DNA from: Dissulfurimicrobium hydrothermale
GTDB taxonomy: Bacteria; Desulfobacterota; Dissulfuribacteria; Dissulfuribacterales; Sh68
Direction of reading: 5' to 3'
Length of the DNA stretch: 64,000 nucleotides
Assembly: GCF_022026155.1 (NCBI RefSeq)
Contig: NZ_CP085041.1
Coordinates: 342,306 to 406,305, forward strand
A program made the position numbers and the translations under genes. Shown piece by piece: positions 1 to 8,448 of this stretch. Each line of letters opens with the position of its first letter. Positions within the stretch are counted from its first letter, which is position 1. The notes below the pieces were generated by a model, which saw nothing but the letters and a program-made list of their open reading frames with translations, searched no databases and was not told the DNA's origin.

Positions 1-535
1 TAGCGTAGACCGTTTGATAGTCTTCCATATCAGACGGCACTTCGTCTCGTTTTATATACGGAGGAAGCGGCGTTTCGCCGCACAGGCTGAGCGCTGTCTT
101 GAGATCGCCCTGAAATGCGAGTTCTATCTCAACATGATTTTCCGGCAGTATATCCAATATAGATATGTCCAAAATACCACGGCAACTCACCTTTTGACCA
201 GACCTCAAGGGTTTTGACGAACGCGACAGCGCCGTAGCCCTTGCCCTGCCCTCGGTCTGCATGACAGGGAAGTGCAACAGGAGGAATTCGACCGCTCCTC
301 CTGTTGCCTTTCTAGCTTTGACCCGCGCCGGGAAGACGCGGGTGTTGTTTAATACCAGACAATCCCCCGGCCTTAGGTACTCCTCCAGCCTGCTGAATGA
401 GCTATGGGTTATCGAACGTCCTGCCCGATCGAGCACCATGAGTCTCGATGCATCTCGCTGCCTTGCCGGGTGTTTTGCTATCAAATGCCCAGGTAAATTG
501 TAGTCGTAATCTTCCAATTTAAAGCTGACTGGCAT
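1..535 (-). CDS. queA: S-adenosylmethionine:tRNA ribosyltransferase-isomerase QueA, N-terminal part (cut by window edge)
   Basis: QueA transfers and isomerises the ribosyl moiety of SAM onto preQ1 at tRNA position 34 to give epoxyqueuosine, in the cytoplasm. About 178 of the usual ~345 residues are visible. They include the family N-terminus (DYDYNLPGHLIAKHPARQRD, then SRLMVLDR), the LVLNNTRVFPARV block, the CGETPLPPYIKR motif and YQTVY running into the window edge. The start is the ATG whose first base is 535. No strong ribosome-binding site is visible before it. It follows the DUF2065 gene on the same strand after 13 bases, so the two may be co-transcribed. The frame is open throughout the visible part. 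The assignment rests on several family motifs in order. Confidence 0.92.
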   Translation of the reverse strand, partial: MPVSFKLEDYDYNLPGHLIAKHPARQRDASRLMVLDRAGRSITHSSFSRLEEYLRPGDCLVLNNTRVFPARVKARKATGGAVEFLLLHFPVMQTEGRARATALSRSSKPLRSGQKVSCRGILDISILDILPENHVEIELAFQGDLKTALSLCGETPLPPYIKRDEVPSDMEDYQTVYA

Positions 536-548
536 GTAAGGTGGGGAA

Positions 549-746
549 TTAAAAGGGATCTGTCTTTTGAACTAGATAGCAGATGCCGAGCCCGACGATC
601 ATGCTTGCGAACCCAAACCAGCGAAGCGTGGCCGGCGGCATCTTTTCTGCCTCGCGCATGATTTCCTGCATCTTTTCGGGGAAGGCAAAATACGGGATGC
701 CTTCCACTATAAGAAGGATCCCCAGGGCGTTAAAAAGAAGGTTCAT
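549..746 (-). CDS. DUF2065 family small membrane protein
   Basis: A 65-residue protein with two hydrophobic segments (about residues 3-20 and 43-59) separated by a charged, amphipathic stretch (PEKMQEIMREAEKMP). This is the size and pattern of the DUF2065/YjeT family of inner-membrane proteins, whose biochemical role is unknown. The segment RWFGFASMIVGLGICYLV matches the conserved second helix of that family. It lies between tRNA-Met and queA on the same strand. Nothing in the sequence indicates a specific function. The family assignment is by recognition and is fairly secure. Confidence 0.8.
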   Translation of the reverse strand: MNLLFNALGILLIVEGIPYFAFPEKMQEIMREAEKMPPATLRWFGFASMIVGLGICYLVQKTDPF

Positions 747-814
747 ATTTTTTAAAATTAGCGGCCTTGATATATAGGCTGCTCGTTTTTTTGGCCGGCA
801 GTTGATTTATTTTT

Positions 815-888
815 TGGCGGTGCAGGGACTTGAACCCCGGACACTGCGGATATGAGCCGCATGCTCTGACCAGCTGAGCTACACCGCC
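815..888 (-). tRNA. tRNA-Met (CAT), elongator type
   Basis: The minus strand folds into a complete cloverleaf: acceptor GGCGGTG/CACCGCC, D arm GCTC...GAGC, anticodon stem TGCGG/CCGCA with loop CTCATAT giving anticodon CAT, and T arm CGGGG-TTCAAGT-CCCTG. The G1-C72 pair argues against initiator tRNA, and the body resembles elongator tRNA-Met more than CAT-type tRNA-Ile2. The discriminator is A, and CCA is not encoded. Confidence 0.93.
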
Positions 889-916
889 TTTACGCTTAGA
901 ATATTTTTTGCCGGAA

Positions 917-944
917 TCATTATTGATTTTTATTGATCTGTCAA
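917..944 (-). promoter_or_regulatory. Predicted sigma-70 promoter of tRNA-Met
   Basis: On the minus strand TTGACA (939-944) is followed after 16 bases by TAATGA (917-922), about 30 bases upstream of the tRNA 5' end. The -35 hexamer is a perfect consensus and the -10 a reasonable one. Prediction by eye only. Confidence 0.5.
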
Positions 945-1079
945 GAAGAAATGAGGTCATGCAGCCTAGAAATAAAAATATAATGGAAAACACCTTGCAT
1001 TTCATACTGTTTTTCCGTAAAATTACTAAAACAACGGCATGAATTTAAGTTTTGTATTATAGGCCTGTCGAGGGGTCAC

Positions 1080-1382
1080 ATGGCAAAAGTAGTAAACATT
1101 AAAGATGTAAAACGCTCTTATATCGGGCGGACCCGTAGGCTTGAAAGCCTCAAAGAGGAGCTCCTCAGAGGCTATGGCATCGATCTTGACCAGTTGATGT
1201 CAAACGAGCCTGCGACAAACCTTACAGTTGAGCAATTCGAAGACCTTACAGAGCGCATACTATCGGTTGTCGATGATTTTTGTGAAGAAAACCCGCAAGT
1301 TACTATACATGATGTCCTCTATACGTTAGAAAACGTAAAAGATATCATAAAAGACAATTCAGGCATTGAAGACGACGGCTGA
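1080..1382 (+). CDS. Hypothetical protein, 100 aa
   Basis: An acidic, largely helical 100-residue protein starting MAKVVNIKDVKRSYIG, with an ATG preceded by GAGGGG at suitable spacing. I see no signal peptide, membrane segment, metal-binding cysteine pattern or known motif. The charged helices (ESLKEELLRGYGIDLDQL and VEQFEDLTERILSVVDDF) suggest a small soluble, perhaps oligomeric, protein. It stands alone on the plus strand between tRNA-Met and the DUF5714 gene. Codon use looks like the neighbouring genes, which supports a real gene. No function is proposed. Confidence 0.7.
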   Translation: MAKVVNIKDVKRSYIGRTRRLESLKEELLRGYGIDLDQLMSNEPATNLTVEQFEDLTERILSVVDDFCEENPQVTIHDVLYTLENVKDIIKDNSGIEDDG

Positions 1383-1608
1383 TTGGTCGTCTTGTCCGCC
1401 TTTTATAAATTGAAGCCAGGGCCGCATTACATCGCGGATGATTTTTATCTCCTACTAAGCCTGCGGCCTGTAGGCATTGGAAAGTCGAATTATGGACATA
1501 CTCGACAGAAATGCCCAAATCTGTTGATTGCCATCTGTCAACCAGCCTGGTCAGGCTACAGATAACGACACCTCTGCTGTCAAGTATGCCGCACAGGGAG
1601 AAAATTGC

Positions 1609-2307
1609 ATGTTGTGCGGTGCCCCACTTGAGTATCTGACAACCGGCAAGACGGTCGAATGCTCCTGCTGTGGGAAAGATTTTGTAACCCACGTTGTCTG
1701 CCCGAATAGGCATTATATATGCGATATATGCCACAATAATTACGCCGTAGGACTTATAAAGCAGGTTTGCTCCTCTACAGATTCAACGGATCCGATTGGG
1801 ATATTCGAAGAGATGCTCCGGTTTTCAGGCGTCCCCATGCTGGGGTGTCACCATGCCTTTATGGCCGCCGGGGCATTTATCGCCGCCGGGGCATTTATCG
1901 CCGCCATAAAAAATGAAGGGACGTTGAACGTGACGGACTCTACAATGGAAGAGGTCTTTTTGAGGACTGGGCGACAGGCTGTAGGGGGCTACTGCGGGCT
2001 GACTGGCGTCTGTGGGATCACCCCAGCGCTTGGGGCATGCTTTGCTGTTATCTTGGGTTCAAAATGCGGAACGGATCGGGAACAAAGGCTGACGATGGAT
2101 GCAGTCTGTGAGATTTCGGCCGCCATACGTGACCTGACGGGCCCGAGCTGCTGCAAGGCGTATGCAAGAAAGGCGCTTGAAACGGCACAACACGTACTGA
2201 AATGCGTATTAGGTATCACACTATCCGCCGCTGATACGCCGATCGCGTGTCATGATGCACCGAGGCACCCCCATGGATGTCGAAAAGGATGTCCTTATCT
2301 TATTTAA
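1609..2307 (+). CDS. DUF5714 domain protein with N-terminal Cys-rich zinc-finger-like region
   Basis: A 232-residue protein. Its first 50 residues carry paired cysteines (MLCG, ECSCCG, CPNRHYICDICH) likely to bind zinc. The rest contains PMLGCHH, GGYCGLTGVCGITPALG and a Cys pair near the end, the pattern of DUF5714 proteins of anaerobic bacteria and archaea, whose function is not established. The start chosen is ATG 1609, with AGGGAG eight bases upstream. The frame extends upstream through TTG 1528 to an in-frame TGA at 1525. An 18-bp tandem duplication inside the gene adds a repeated AAGAFI segment. The 3' end overlaps the next open frame. Confidence 0.72.
   Translation: MLCGAPLEYLTTGKTVECSCCGKDFVTHVVCPNRHYICDICHNNYAVGLIKQVCSSTDSTDPIGIFEEMLRFSGVPMLGCHHAFMAAGAFIAAGAFIAAIKNEGTLNVTDSTMEEVFLRTGRQAVGGYCGLTGVCGITPALGACFAVILGSKCGTDREQRLTMDAVCEISAAIRDLTGPSCCKAYARKALETAQHVLKCVLGITLSAADTPIACHDAPRHPHGCRKGCPYLI
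1864..1905 (+). repeat. 18-bp tandem duplication inside the DUF5714 gene
   Basis: The 18-bp unit GCCGCCGGGGCATTTATC occurs twice in direct succession (1864-1881 and 1882-1899), followed by the first six bases of a third copy. It keeps the reading frame and encodes AAGAFI twice. This looks like a recent replication-slippage duplication. Confidence 0.9.
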
Positions 2308-2507
2308 AGACTTCAAATCGTTATTTGGGTATGATGCTGCATCTTGCCAAGGGTATTGCGGGCGCGGTTATGATTGTGGGCGCTCCTTTCGTATGGACCT
2401 GTGCCGGCGGTGAGATCTCAGGTTTGGCGTCCTATTCGGTCAGATACTTCGGACTCCTCTTTTTTGTAAGCCCAATAGGTGTTATATATATCCAATTAAG
2501 ATCCTAA
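2277..2507 (+). CDS. Small putative membrane protein, 76 aa
   Basis: An open frame with two hydrophobic segments (about residues 27-45 and 56-74) and no recognised domain. It begins inside the end of the DUF5714 gene and ends 17 bases before gspG. The start is uncertain. An ATG at 2273 opens a different frame whose first 20 residues look more natural (MDVEKDVLILFKDF) but soon stops, so a frameshift between the two frames near 2320-2335 is possible. Later ATGs at about 2331 would give a shorter two-helix protein. It may be a small real gene or a decayed one; confidence is modest. Confidence 0.4.
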   Translation: MSKRMSLSYLKTSNRYLGMMLHLAKGIAGAVMIVGAPFVWTCAGGEISGLASYSVRYFGLLFFVSPIGVIYIQLRS

Positions 2508-2524
2508 ATTTTGGAGGTGTCTCC

Positions 2525-2962
2525 TTGTGGGGAGCGAAGTCTCGAATTCAAAAAAATAGGCAAACAGGTTTTACCCTGATAGAACTCCTGGTCGTCGTCA
2601 TTATTATAGGGCTTTTGGCCTCGCTCGTTGCGCCGAAATTTTTCGGTAAACTTGCAGCCAGTAAAGAGAAGACTGCAAAGGCCCAGATAGAGTTGTTCGG
2701 CGAGGCCCTTGACGCCTTCAGGCTCGACAACGGGCGTTATCCAACCACCGAAGAGGGCCTTAAGGCCTTGAGAGAAAAACCGCCCGGCCTTGATACATGG
2801 AATGGCCCTTATCTTCCCAAGCCGATACCAAAAGACCCGTGGGGCCATGACTATGTCTATCGCTGCCCCGGTGAGCATGGAGACTACGACATCATAAGCT
2901 ACGGCAGGGATGGGCAGCCAGGCGGTGAAGGGGAAGACGCCGACATCACAAGCTGGCAATAA
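2525..2962 (+). CDS. gspG: Type II secretion major pseudopilin GspG
   Basis: Forms the periplasmic pseudopilus that drives substrates through the secretin. The prepilin-peptidase site is clear: after a basic 15-residue leader comes GFTLIELLVVVIIIGLLAS, with the conserved Glu five residues after the cut and a single N-terminal helix. The C-terminal region has RYPTTEEGLKAL, DPWGHDYVYRCPGEHGDYD and a Gly/Asp-rich end, all standard for GspG. The length of 145 is normal. The start is TTG 2525 with GGAGGT six bases upstream; no ATG fits. It is the first gene of an eleven-gene gsp operon and gspE follows after two bases. No prepilin peptidase (gspO) is in the window. Confidence 0.96.
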   Translation: MWGAKSRIQKNRQTGFTLIELLVVVIIIGLLASLVAPKFFGKLAASKEKTAKAQIELFGEALDAFRLDNGRYPTTEEGLKALREKPPGLDTWNGPYLPKPIPKDPWGHDYVYRCPGEHGDYDIISYGRDGQPGGEGEDADITSWQ

Positions 2963-2964
2963 GT

Positions 2965-4644
2965 ATGGATATTAAATCCATTGCCGGTCAATTTAATACC
3001 TTTTTGAATGGCGGTAAAGAAAAGATAGAAAGGCTCTTGCAAAAGAGCGGCTTTATCCCCCATGGCGGAGACCTGTCTGTGGATGGGGCCGAAAGGGAAT
3101 CAGGGGGAGAGGGCGAACGCCCTTTACCTGAATTCCCGCGGGCTGGTCAGGGTGATTTTCCTGAGAGACCGCCGCTCGTAAACGGCCTGCCGCCTCGTCT
3201 CATGAAGCAGTGGCGCGTTGTCCCCCTTGCCATAGATGAAAATGAGGTAAGGCTTGCCATGGCGAGGCCTCATGACCTTTACCTCCGTGAGGTGCTTAAG
3301 GATATCTACCAAAGACCTATAAAGCCGCTTCTAGCCAGTGAAGAAGATATACTTGCCGCTGTTTACCGCTGGTATGAAGCAGAGGTGGATCTTGGCGGAG
3401 AGGACGATGACGACATCGAGTCAAGGATAGAAGAAGGTCTTTGGGACGATCCGGAACAGCTGCGAGACCTTGCTTCCGAGGCCCCTGTAATACGTCTTGT
3501 AAACCACGTGATCAGCCAGGCCCTTGAGGTGAAGGCCTCTGACATTCACTTTGAGCCATTCAGGGATCACTTGACGATCAGGTTCAGGATAGACGGCGTG
3601 CTGCACGACGTCGAAACCGTTTCAAAAAAACTCCAGCCTGCCATTACCTCTAGGATCAAGCTGATGGCCAAAATGAACATAGCCGAGATGCGCCTCCCCC
3701 AGGATGGGCGCATAAGGGTGCGCGAGGGTTCGAGGGATATAGATATCCGCGTCTCATCCCTGCCCACACTTTTTGGCGAGAGTATAGTCTTGAGGCTTTT
3801 AAACCGCGAAGAGGTCAAGCTAGATCTTACAGCCCTTGGTCTTTCTGAAGGGCTTTTAGGAGCCTTTGAGGGTGTCATAACTAGGCCCTACGGCATGATA
3901 CTCGTCACCGGGCCCACTGGCAGTGGCAAGACCACTACGCTTTATGCGGTAATGAACCGGATAAACTCCCCTGAAAAAAAGATAGTGACTGTAGAAGATC
4001 CGGTAGAGTATCAGCTCGACGGCATAAACCAGATTCATGTCCGCGCAAACATCGGGCTCACATTCAGCTCTGCCCTTCGCACCATCTTGAGGCAAGACCC
4101 CGACGTCATCCTGATAGGCGAGATCAGGGACTCCGAGACCGCGGAGATAGCGGTCCAATCGGCCCTAACAGGACACATGGTCTTTTCGACCCTGCATACA
4201 AACGACGCCGCCAGTGCTATCACCAGGCTTCAGGAGATGGGTATTGAGTCTTATCTCCTTTCCTCGTGCATCCTTGCCGTGATGGCACAGAGACTTGTGC
4301 GCAAGATCTGTCCGGAGTGTCGGGTGCCTTATGCACTGCCGCCCGGGTTTGTTGATGAGATAGCCCATGCCCTAGGTGTTGATCCCTCTAGATGTCCTAC
4401 GAACGTATGGCGCGGCACCGGCTGCGCTCACTGCGCTGGCACGGGTTATTCCGGGCGTACCGGCATATATGAGTTCTTGTTGGTGAATGATGAGATCAGG
4501 AGACTCATAATGCATGGGGACGACAGTTCAGCGATACTTGCCGCAGCTATAAAAAGGGGTATGCGCACATTGAGACAGGATGGCCTTCAAAAGGTTATAG
4601 ACGGCCAGACCACCATTGAAGAGGTAATGAGGGTTACGAACTGA
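2965..4644 (+). CDS. gspE: Type II secretion ATPase GspE
   Basis: The cytoplasmic ATPase that powers pseudopilus assembly. The 559 residues contain an N-terminal MshEN/GspE-N domain (to about residue 140) and the GspII_E core with Walker A GPTGSGKTTT at about 316. They also contain the Asp-box and Walker B DPDVILIGEIRDSET at about 378-392, and the HMVFSTLHTNDAAS His-box. A zinc-binding loop begins CPEC near 449 and closes with CAHCAGTGYSGRTGIYEF near 489. The CX2C...CX2C loop is typical of GspE rather than of PilT. The stop shares a base with the gspF start (TGATG), which implies translational coupling. No anomalies seen. Confidence 0.97.
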   Translation: MDIKSIAGQFNTFLNGGKEKIERLLQKSGFIPHGGDLSVDGAERESGGEGERPLPEFPRAGQGDFPERPPLVNGLPPRLMKQWRVVPLAIDENEVRLAMARPHDLYLREVLKDIYQRPIKPLLASEEDILAAVYRWYEAEVDLGGEDDDDIESRIEEGLWDDPEQLRDLASEAPVIRLVNHVISQALEVKASDIHFEPFRDHLTIRFRIDGVLHDVETVSKKLQPAITSRIKLMAKMNIAEMRLPQDGRIRVREGSRDIDIRVSSLPTLFGESIVLRLLNREEVKLDLTALGLSEGLLGAFEGVITRPYGMILVTGPTGSGKTTTLYAVMNRINSPEKKIVTVEDPVEYQLDGINQIHVRANIGLTFSSALRTILRQDPDVILIGEIRDSETAEIAVQSALTGHMVFSTLHTNDAASAITRLQEMGIESYLLSSCILAVMAQRLVRKICPECRVPYALPPGFVDEIAHALGVDPSRCPTNVWRGTGCAHCAGTGYSGRTGIYEFLLVNDEIRRLIMHGDDSSAILAAAIKRGMRTLRQDGLQKVIDGQTTIEEVMRVTN

Positions 4645-5849
4645 TGCCAAGCTTTGCCTATGAGGCCCTTGATCAGCGCGGGCAGAGAATAAAGGGGGTA
4701 GATGAGGCCGTAAGCCAGGAGGCTGTCTTGGCGCAGCTCCTGTCAAAAGGTCTGCAACCCATCAAGATAAGGCGCATAAGGCCGCTCCAGGCCGTCTTCG
4801 GCAGGCAGCGCCGCAGGTTCAGTCATGAGGACGTCCTTTTTTTCACCAAGGAGCTGGGCGATCTCCTTGAGGCTGGCGTCCCTCTAGAGAGGGCCTTGTC
4901 TATTATAGCCGATTCATCTGAACAAGCTGGCACGCGGGAACTCGTAGTTGCCATAAAGGAAGACGTCCAGGGTGGTAAAGGGCTCTCCGGCGCACTTTCC
5001 GCCTATCCTGATATATTCAACAAGCTCTATGTCAACATGGTTACAGTCGGTGAGATGGGTGGGGTGCTGCCTCAGGTCTTGAAGAGGCTCGGCGGTTTTC
5101 TGGAGCGCTCCAGGCAGATAAAGAGGTTTATTGTCACTTCATCCATATATCCCGGTGTACTGATGCTGGTCGGGATACTCTCGGTAGTGATACTCATAAC
5201 CTTTGTCGTGCCTAAGTTCGGACAGATATTCGACGACCTGGATCAGCCCATGCCGACTATGACCAGGATCATATTTCAAGCGAGTATTGTCATCAAGAAG
5301 TGGTGGTGGATTATTTTTTCAATAGCCGCCACTGGATTTTTTGGGTTCCGCCAGTATATAAAGACGCCCGACGGCAGGGCCTGGTGGGATGGATTTGTAT
5401 TGAGACTCCCACTTGCTGGCCCTATGCTTTTAAAGATTGAGCTGGCCCGCTTCTGCCGCACTCTAGGAACATTGATAGAGAGCGGCGTCCCTATTTTAAA
5501 GGGCATATCTCTTGCAGGTGATGTTGTGTCGAACAGCCTTTTAAGAGACGAGATAGGCGAGATATACAAAGGGGTACGTCAAGGCAGGAGCTTCAGTCAG
5601 CTAATGAAGAAGTCACGGTTCTTTCCAACCCTGATGGTCAATCTGGTCGGCATCGGAGAGGAGACCGGCGAACTGGGCGCCATGCTCCTGAAGGTGGCTG
5701 ATGACTTCGATGAAAAGATACAGCATGACACAAAGGTCTATCTCTCCCTGGTGGAGCCTATCACAATAGTGTTCATGGGCATCGTGATCGGCGGCATTAT
5801 CCTCTCTATGCTGCTCGCCATATTCGGCATAAACGATGTCGCGTTCTGA
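4644..5849 (+). CDS. gspF: Type II secretion inner-membrane platform protein GspF
   Basis: The polytopic inner-membrane platform protein that contacts GspE and the pseudopilus base. The 401 residues contain two T2SSF repeats (about 65-190 and 270-390), recognisable by KELGDLLEAGVPLERAL and the matching RTLGTLIESGVPILKGI. There are three long hydrophobic segments, near 165-195, 215-235 and 370-395. The N-terminus MPSFAYEALDQRGQ is characteristic. The start overlaps the gspE stop by one base, and gspH may start 14 bases before its end. Length and motif order are normal. Confidence 0.96.
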   Translation: MPSFAYEALDQRGQRIKGVDEAVSQEAVLAQLLSKGLQPIKIRRIRPLQAVFGRQRRRFSHEDVLFFTKELGDLLEAGVPLERALSIIADSSEQAGTRELVVAIKEDVQGGKGLSGALSAYPDIFNKLYVNMVTVGEMGGVLPQVLKRLGGFLERSRQIKRFIVTSSIYPGVLMLVGILSVVILITFVVPKFGQIFDDLDQPMPTMTRIIFQASIVIKKWWWIIFSIAATGFFGFRQYIKTPDGRAWWDGFVLRLPLAGPMLLKIELARFCRTLGTLIESGVPILKGISLAGDVVSNSLLRDEIGEIYKGVRQGRSFSQLMKKSRFFPTLMVNLVGIGEETGELGAMLLKVADDFDEKIQHDTKVYLSLVEPITIVFMGIVIGGIILSMLLAIFGINDVAF

Positions 5850-6456
5850 AAGACCGTTCAAGGACACCTGCTTGCTGCCTTTGCAGGTCGTTGTTTACGC
5901 AGCGGCCATCTCTCTATTCGACGATCCTGTTAATGGTGTTGCGGCACGGAAGGCGGTCATGGCCGGGCATGCCCCCGTCCGCCACGGAGTCGCCGATGTC
6001 CTCTCAGGACGTCGCCGTCTGTCCGGTAAGGGCTTCACCTTGGTAGAGCTCCTGATAGTCCTTGTATTGATAGGCATAGTAGGTGCGATGGTCTTTATCT
6101 CGGTCGGGAGCGGGATGCTGAAGTCTAACGAGAGCCGTTTCGTTGTAGATTTCACACAGGCGATCGCCAGTGCTAGGAGCGCAAGTCTTGTCAGGGGCGA
6201 GGTGGTGCGTTTTGTAATCTATGGGCCCGAGAGGGAATTTTTTGTGCAGGGCAGGAGCCCGGAACATGTCCCTGAGACCATCAAAGTGGAAGGCAAGGGG
6301 ATAAGCGAACCAAGGCCTGGCGTCTATATAGTCTATTTTTTCCCCGACGGCAGTTCGAGCGGCGGGGAGATCGATCTTAAACGGGCCGATGGCTCCGTCG
6401 ACAGGGTTACCATCGATCGATTTCTAGGCATAATACAGTCAAGACACATATCATGA
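5836..6456 (+). CDS. gspH: Type II secretion minor pseudopilin GspH
   Basis: A minor pseudopilin that sits at or near the pseudopilus tip. The class III signal (KGFTLVELLIVLVLIGIVGA) lies about 65 residues into the longest frame, which is far more leader than usual. An in-frame ATG at 5959 would give a 25-residue leader and is a good alternative start. The downstream region (FVVDFTQAIASARSASLVRGEVVRF) matches the GspH pattern of a helix followed by a beta domain. It overlaps the next gene, gspI, by four bases. The type is secure. The start, and so the first 41 residues, is not. Confidence 0.88.
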   Translation: MSRSERPFKDTCLLPLQVVVYAAAISLFDDPVNGVAARKAVMAGHAPVRHGVADVLSGRRRLSGKGFTLVELLIVLVLIGIVGAMVFISVGSGMLKSNESRFVVDFTQAIASARSASLVRGEVVRFVIYGPEREFFVQGRSPEHVPETIKVEGKGISEPRPGVYIVYFFPDGSSSGGEIDLKRADGSVDRVTIDRFLGIIQSRHIS

Positions 6457-6893
6457 AGCGCTCAAGCGGCTTTACCCTCATAGAGGTGCTCGTTGCAATC
6501 GCCATAGTCGGCATAGCGCTCGGCGTAATCCTTTCAAGTATAGCCATGGGCCATAGGGAGGCCTTCAGAGGAGATCAGGCGAGAGAGGCGGCAGAGATAG
6601 CAGGAGATATTCTTCGGGACCTTGGAGACGGAGGAGGGTCAATCACAGCCGGTTCCGGCAAGGTCGAGGGGCATCCGGGCTGGTCTTATAGTATTGTCGT
6701 AAGGGATGCGGCTGTCACGCTTCAGAATGAAGATATGGGCGAAAAGGATCTTGATACACCAGGGCTCGTGGAGGTCGTCTTAAAGATATTCCCGCCCGGA
6801 AACGGGGCGCCTTTTGTACTTGCAAGCCTCATGCAGTCTGCGGATCAGCCTTCTCCAGGCGCGCAGGCGCCCTTTGCCGGAGGTCTTAATTGA
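6453..6893 (+). CDS. gspI: Type II secretion minor pseudopilin GspI
   Basis: A 146-residue minor pseudopilin with a very short leader (MKRSSG) before FTLIEVLVAIAIVGIALGV. It has the conserved Glu at position +5 and one N-terminal helix. Its place between gspH and gspJ and the ATGA overlap with gspH support GspI. The C-terminal half (GWSYSIVVRDA, VEVVLKIFPP) is compatible with the small beta domain of GspI but is too divergent to prove it. The Pro/Gly-rich tail is unremarkable. Confidence 0.85.
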   Translation: MKRSSGFTLIEVLVAIAIVGIALGVILSSIAMGHREAFRGDQAREAAEIAGDILRDLGDGGGSITAGSGKVEGHPGWSYSIVVRDAAVTLQNEDMGEKDLDTPGLVEVVLKIFPPGNGAPFVLASLMQSADQPSPGAQAPFAGGLN

Positions 6894-7549
6894 CATCAAG
6901 ATGCAGCGGGAATGGCTTTACGCTCCTTGAACTCCTGATTTCCATAACCCTTATGGCAGTTATTACGGTCATACTCTCCATGGCGATCCATGCGGGTCTA
7001 ATGGCATGGGAAAGGGGCCACGAAGAGGACAGGGCCCTTATGATTGAGTCTTCCATAGAAAATCTCCTTGCGCGGCAGCTTAAGTGTGCGATCCGTACCT
7101 CGTCGCAGGATCTCGGGGAATTCGCTATGTTCAAGGGCGACAATGCCGAACTTTCTTTTGTGACCACTTATGTCCCCCTTGGTTCCCGAATGGGCGGTAT
7201 ATTCCATGTAATCTACAGATACGACGCCGACTCAGACGAACTGATATATGCTCAGAGACTTATAACGAGAAAGGATGAACTGAACGAATCACCGCCTGAG
7301 CAGTTCAACGAAGATAGTATCACCAAAGGTTGGGTATATTCCGAGGTCAGCGGTACAGGGCCCATTTCGTTCTTCTATTGCGCCGATCAAGACGAGGCTG
7401 CAAATCCGAAGGATTGGAGAGATAAATGGGATGAAGCCAGCGACGTCCCGCAGATAGTGGTCCTGGCCTGGGGGACCGCAAAGGACAAGGGCCTCTCTTA
7501 CCGGATGCTGTGCACCGATCCTTTTTGCGAGGGAGACAAAAAGAGGTGA
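6890..7549 (+). CDS. gspJ: Type II secretion minor pseudopilin GspJ
   Basis: A 219-residue minor pseudopilin with the signal NGFTLLELLISITLMAVITV after an eight-residue leader. GspJ caps the pseudopilus together with GspI and GspK. The start is a TTG overlapping the gspI stop (TTGA), which implies coupled translation; no ATG is available in a suitable place. The long beta-rich C-terminal region and the position between gspI and gspK fit GspJ. The sequence after the pilin helix is divergent, so the subunit name rests partly on gene order. Confidence 0.85.
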   Translation: MTSRCSGNGFTLLELLISITLMAVITVILSMAIHAGLMAWERGHEEDRALMIESSIENLLARQLKCAIRTSSQDLGEFAMFKGDNAELSFVTTYVPLGSRMGGIFHVIYRYDADSDELIYAQRLITRKDELNESPPEQFNEDSITKGWVYSEVSGTGPISFFYCADQDEAANPKDWRDKWDEASDVPQIVVLAWGTAKDKGLSYRMLCTDPFCEGDKKR

Positions 7550-8448
7550 AGGGGCAAAAGGGGTTCGTGATGATATTGGTCCTCTGGACACTGGCCTTTC
7601 TCACCATGATAGCCGGTTTCTATGCGGTCCAGTCCAGGGTCAGGCGCAATCTAGGCCAGGAAGTGTGGGACTCGCTTGATGCACAATATCTAACCCGTTC
7701 CCTTCTGCTCCTTGTCTCGACAAGGCTTGCACCTCCTGGTATGAAGCCTGACGAGGCTTGGGATAAAGGGTTGTTGATCCCGGATGGGACCATTTATATG
7801 GTAAATATCGGCGGAAAGGATGTGACCTTCTCCCTTGAGGACGAACATGGGAAGCTGGATCTGAATAATGCGACCGAGGAACAGCTCAAAGAGGCACTTG
7901 GAGGACTGTTGGGCAAGGGGACGACCGCGGACGAGATCGTGGATGGGATATTGGACTGGAGGGATCCCGACAATATACCAAGGGAAAACGGGGCCGAGGA
8001 TGAGGTCTATCTTGCGAAGACCCCGCCCTATCTCCCTGCCAACGGCCCGTTTCACACATTGGAAGAACTTTTGCTTGTAAATGGTGTTACGCAGGAGCTG
8101 TTTTATGGGCCCATCCCTTATGAATTCAAAGACTCAGGGATGGATCTGGAGTGGAAAGGCGGTTTGAGGGATATTTTTACAGTTTACAACAAGACCGGAA
8201 CTGTTATAAAAGAGTATGCGCCGCCGCCCTTGAGACACATAGCCGGTGCTGGCAACGCCCCATTCTCCCACGAGGTGGTTTGTCTTAAGACCAAGATCGG
8301 CGGCATGAGCTATTGGATATATTGGCAACCGGTTCAGGGCGGCACCAATTTCAAGCTAGTACACTGGACCGAGACCGCGAGCGCAGGCTCTGATCAAGAA
8401 GACGTCTTATATGGGGAGACGCCGGGTAAAGATGGCTTTTCACACTGA
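7546..8448 (+). CDS. gspK: Type II secretion minor pseudopilin GspK
   Basis: The largest minor pseudopilin, located at the pseudopilus tip. After the leader MKGQKG comes FVMILVLWTLAFLTMIAGFY, which lacks the Glu at +5, as GspK typically does. Two family signatures are present: GKLDLNNATEEQLKEAL (a helix-hairpin-helix-like part) and ILDWRDPDNIPRENGAEDEV. The start chosen is GTG 7546, which overlaps the gspJ stop as GTGA and has GAGGGAG upstream. An in-frame GTG at 7510 would add 12 residues. The length of about 300 is normal. Confidence 0.92.
   Translation: MKGQKGFVMILVLWTLAFLTMIAGFYAVQSRVRRNLGQEVWDSLDAQYLTRSLLLLVSTRLAPPGMKPDEAWDKGLLIPDGTIYMVNIGGKDVTFSLEDEHGKLDLNNATEEQLKEALGGLLGKGTTADEIVDGILDWRDPDNIPRENGAEDEVYLAKTPPYLPANGPFHTLEELLLVNGVTQELFYGPIPYEFKDSGMDLEWKGGLRDIFTVYNKTGTVIKEYAPPPLRHIAGAGNAPFSHEVVCLKTKIGGMSYWIYWQPVQGGTNFKLVHWTETASAGSDQEDVLYGETPGKDGFSH

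Noticed and set aside
730-1005. A 91-codon minus-strand frame covering the tRNA-Met gene
   Set aside because: Its central part (GGVAQLVRACGSYPQC) is simply the translated tRNA sequence; the overlapping tRNA is certain.
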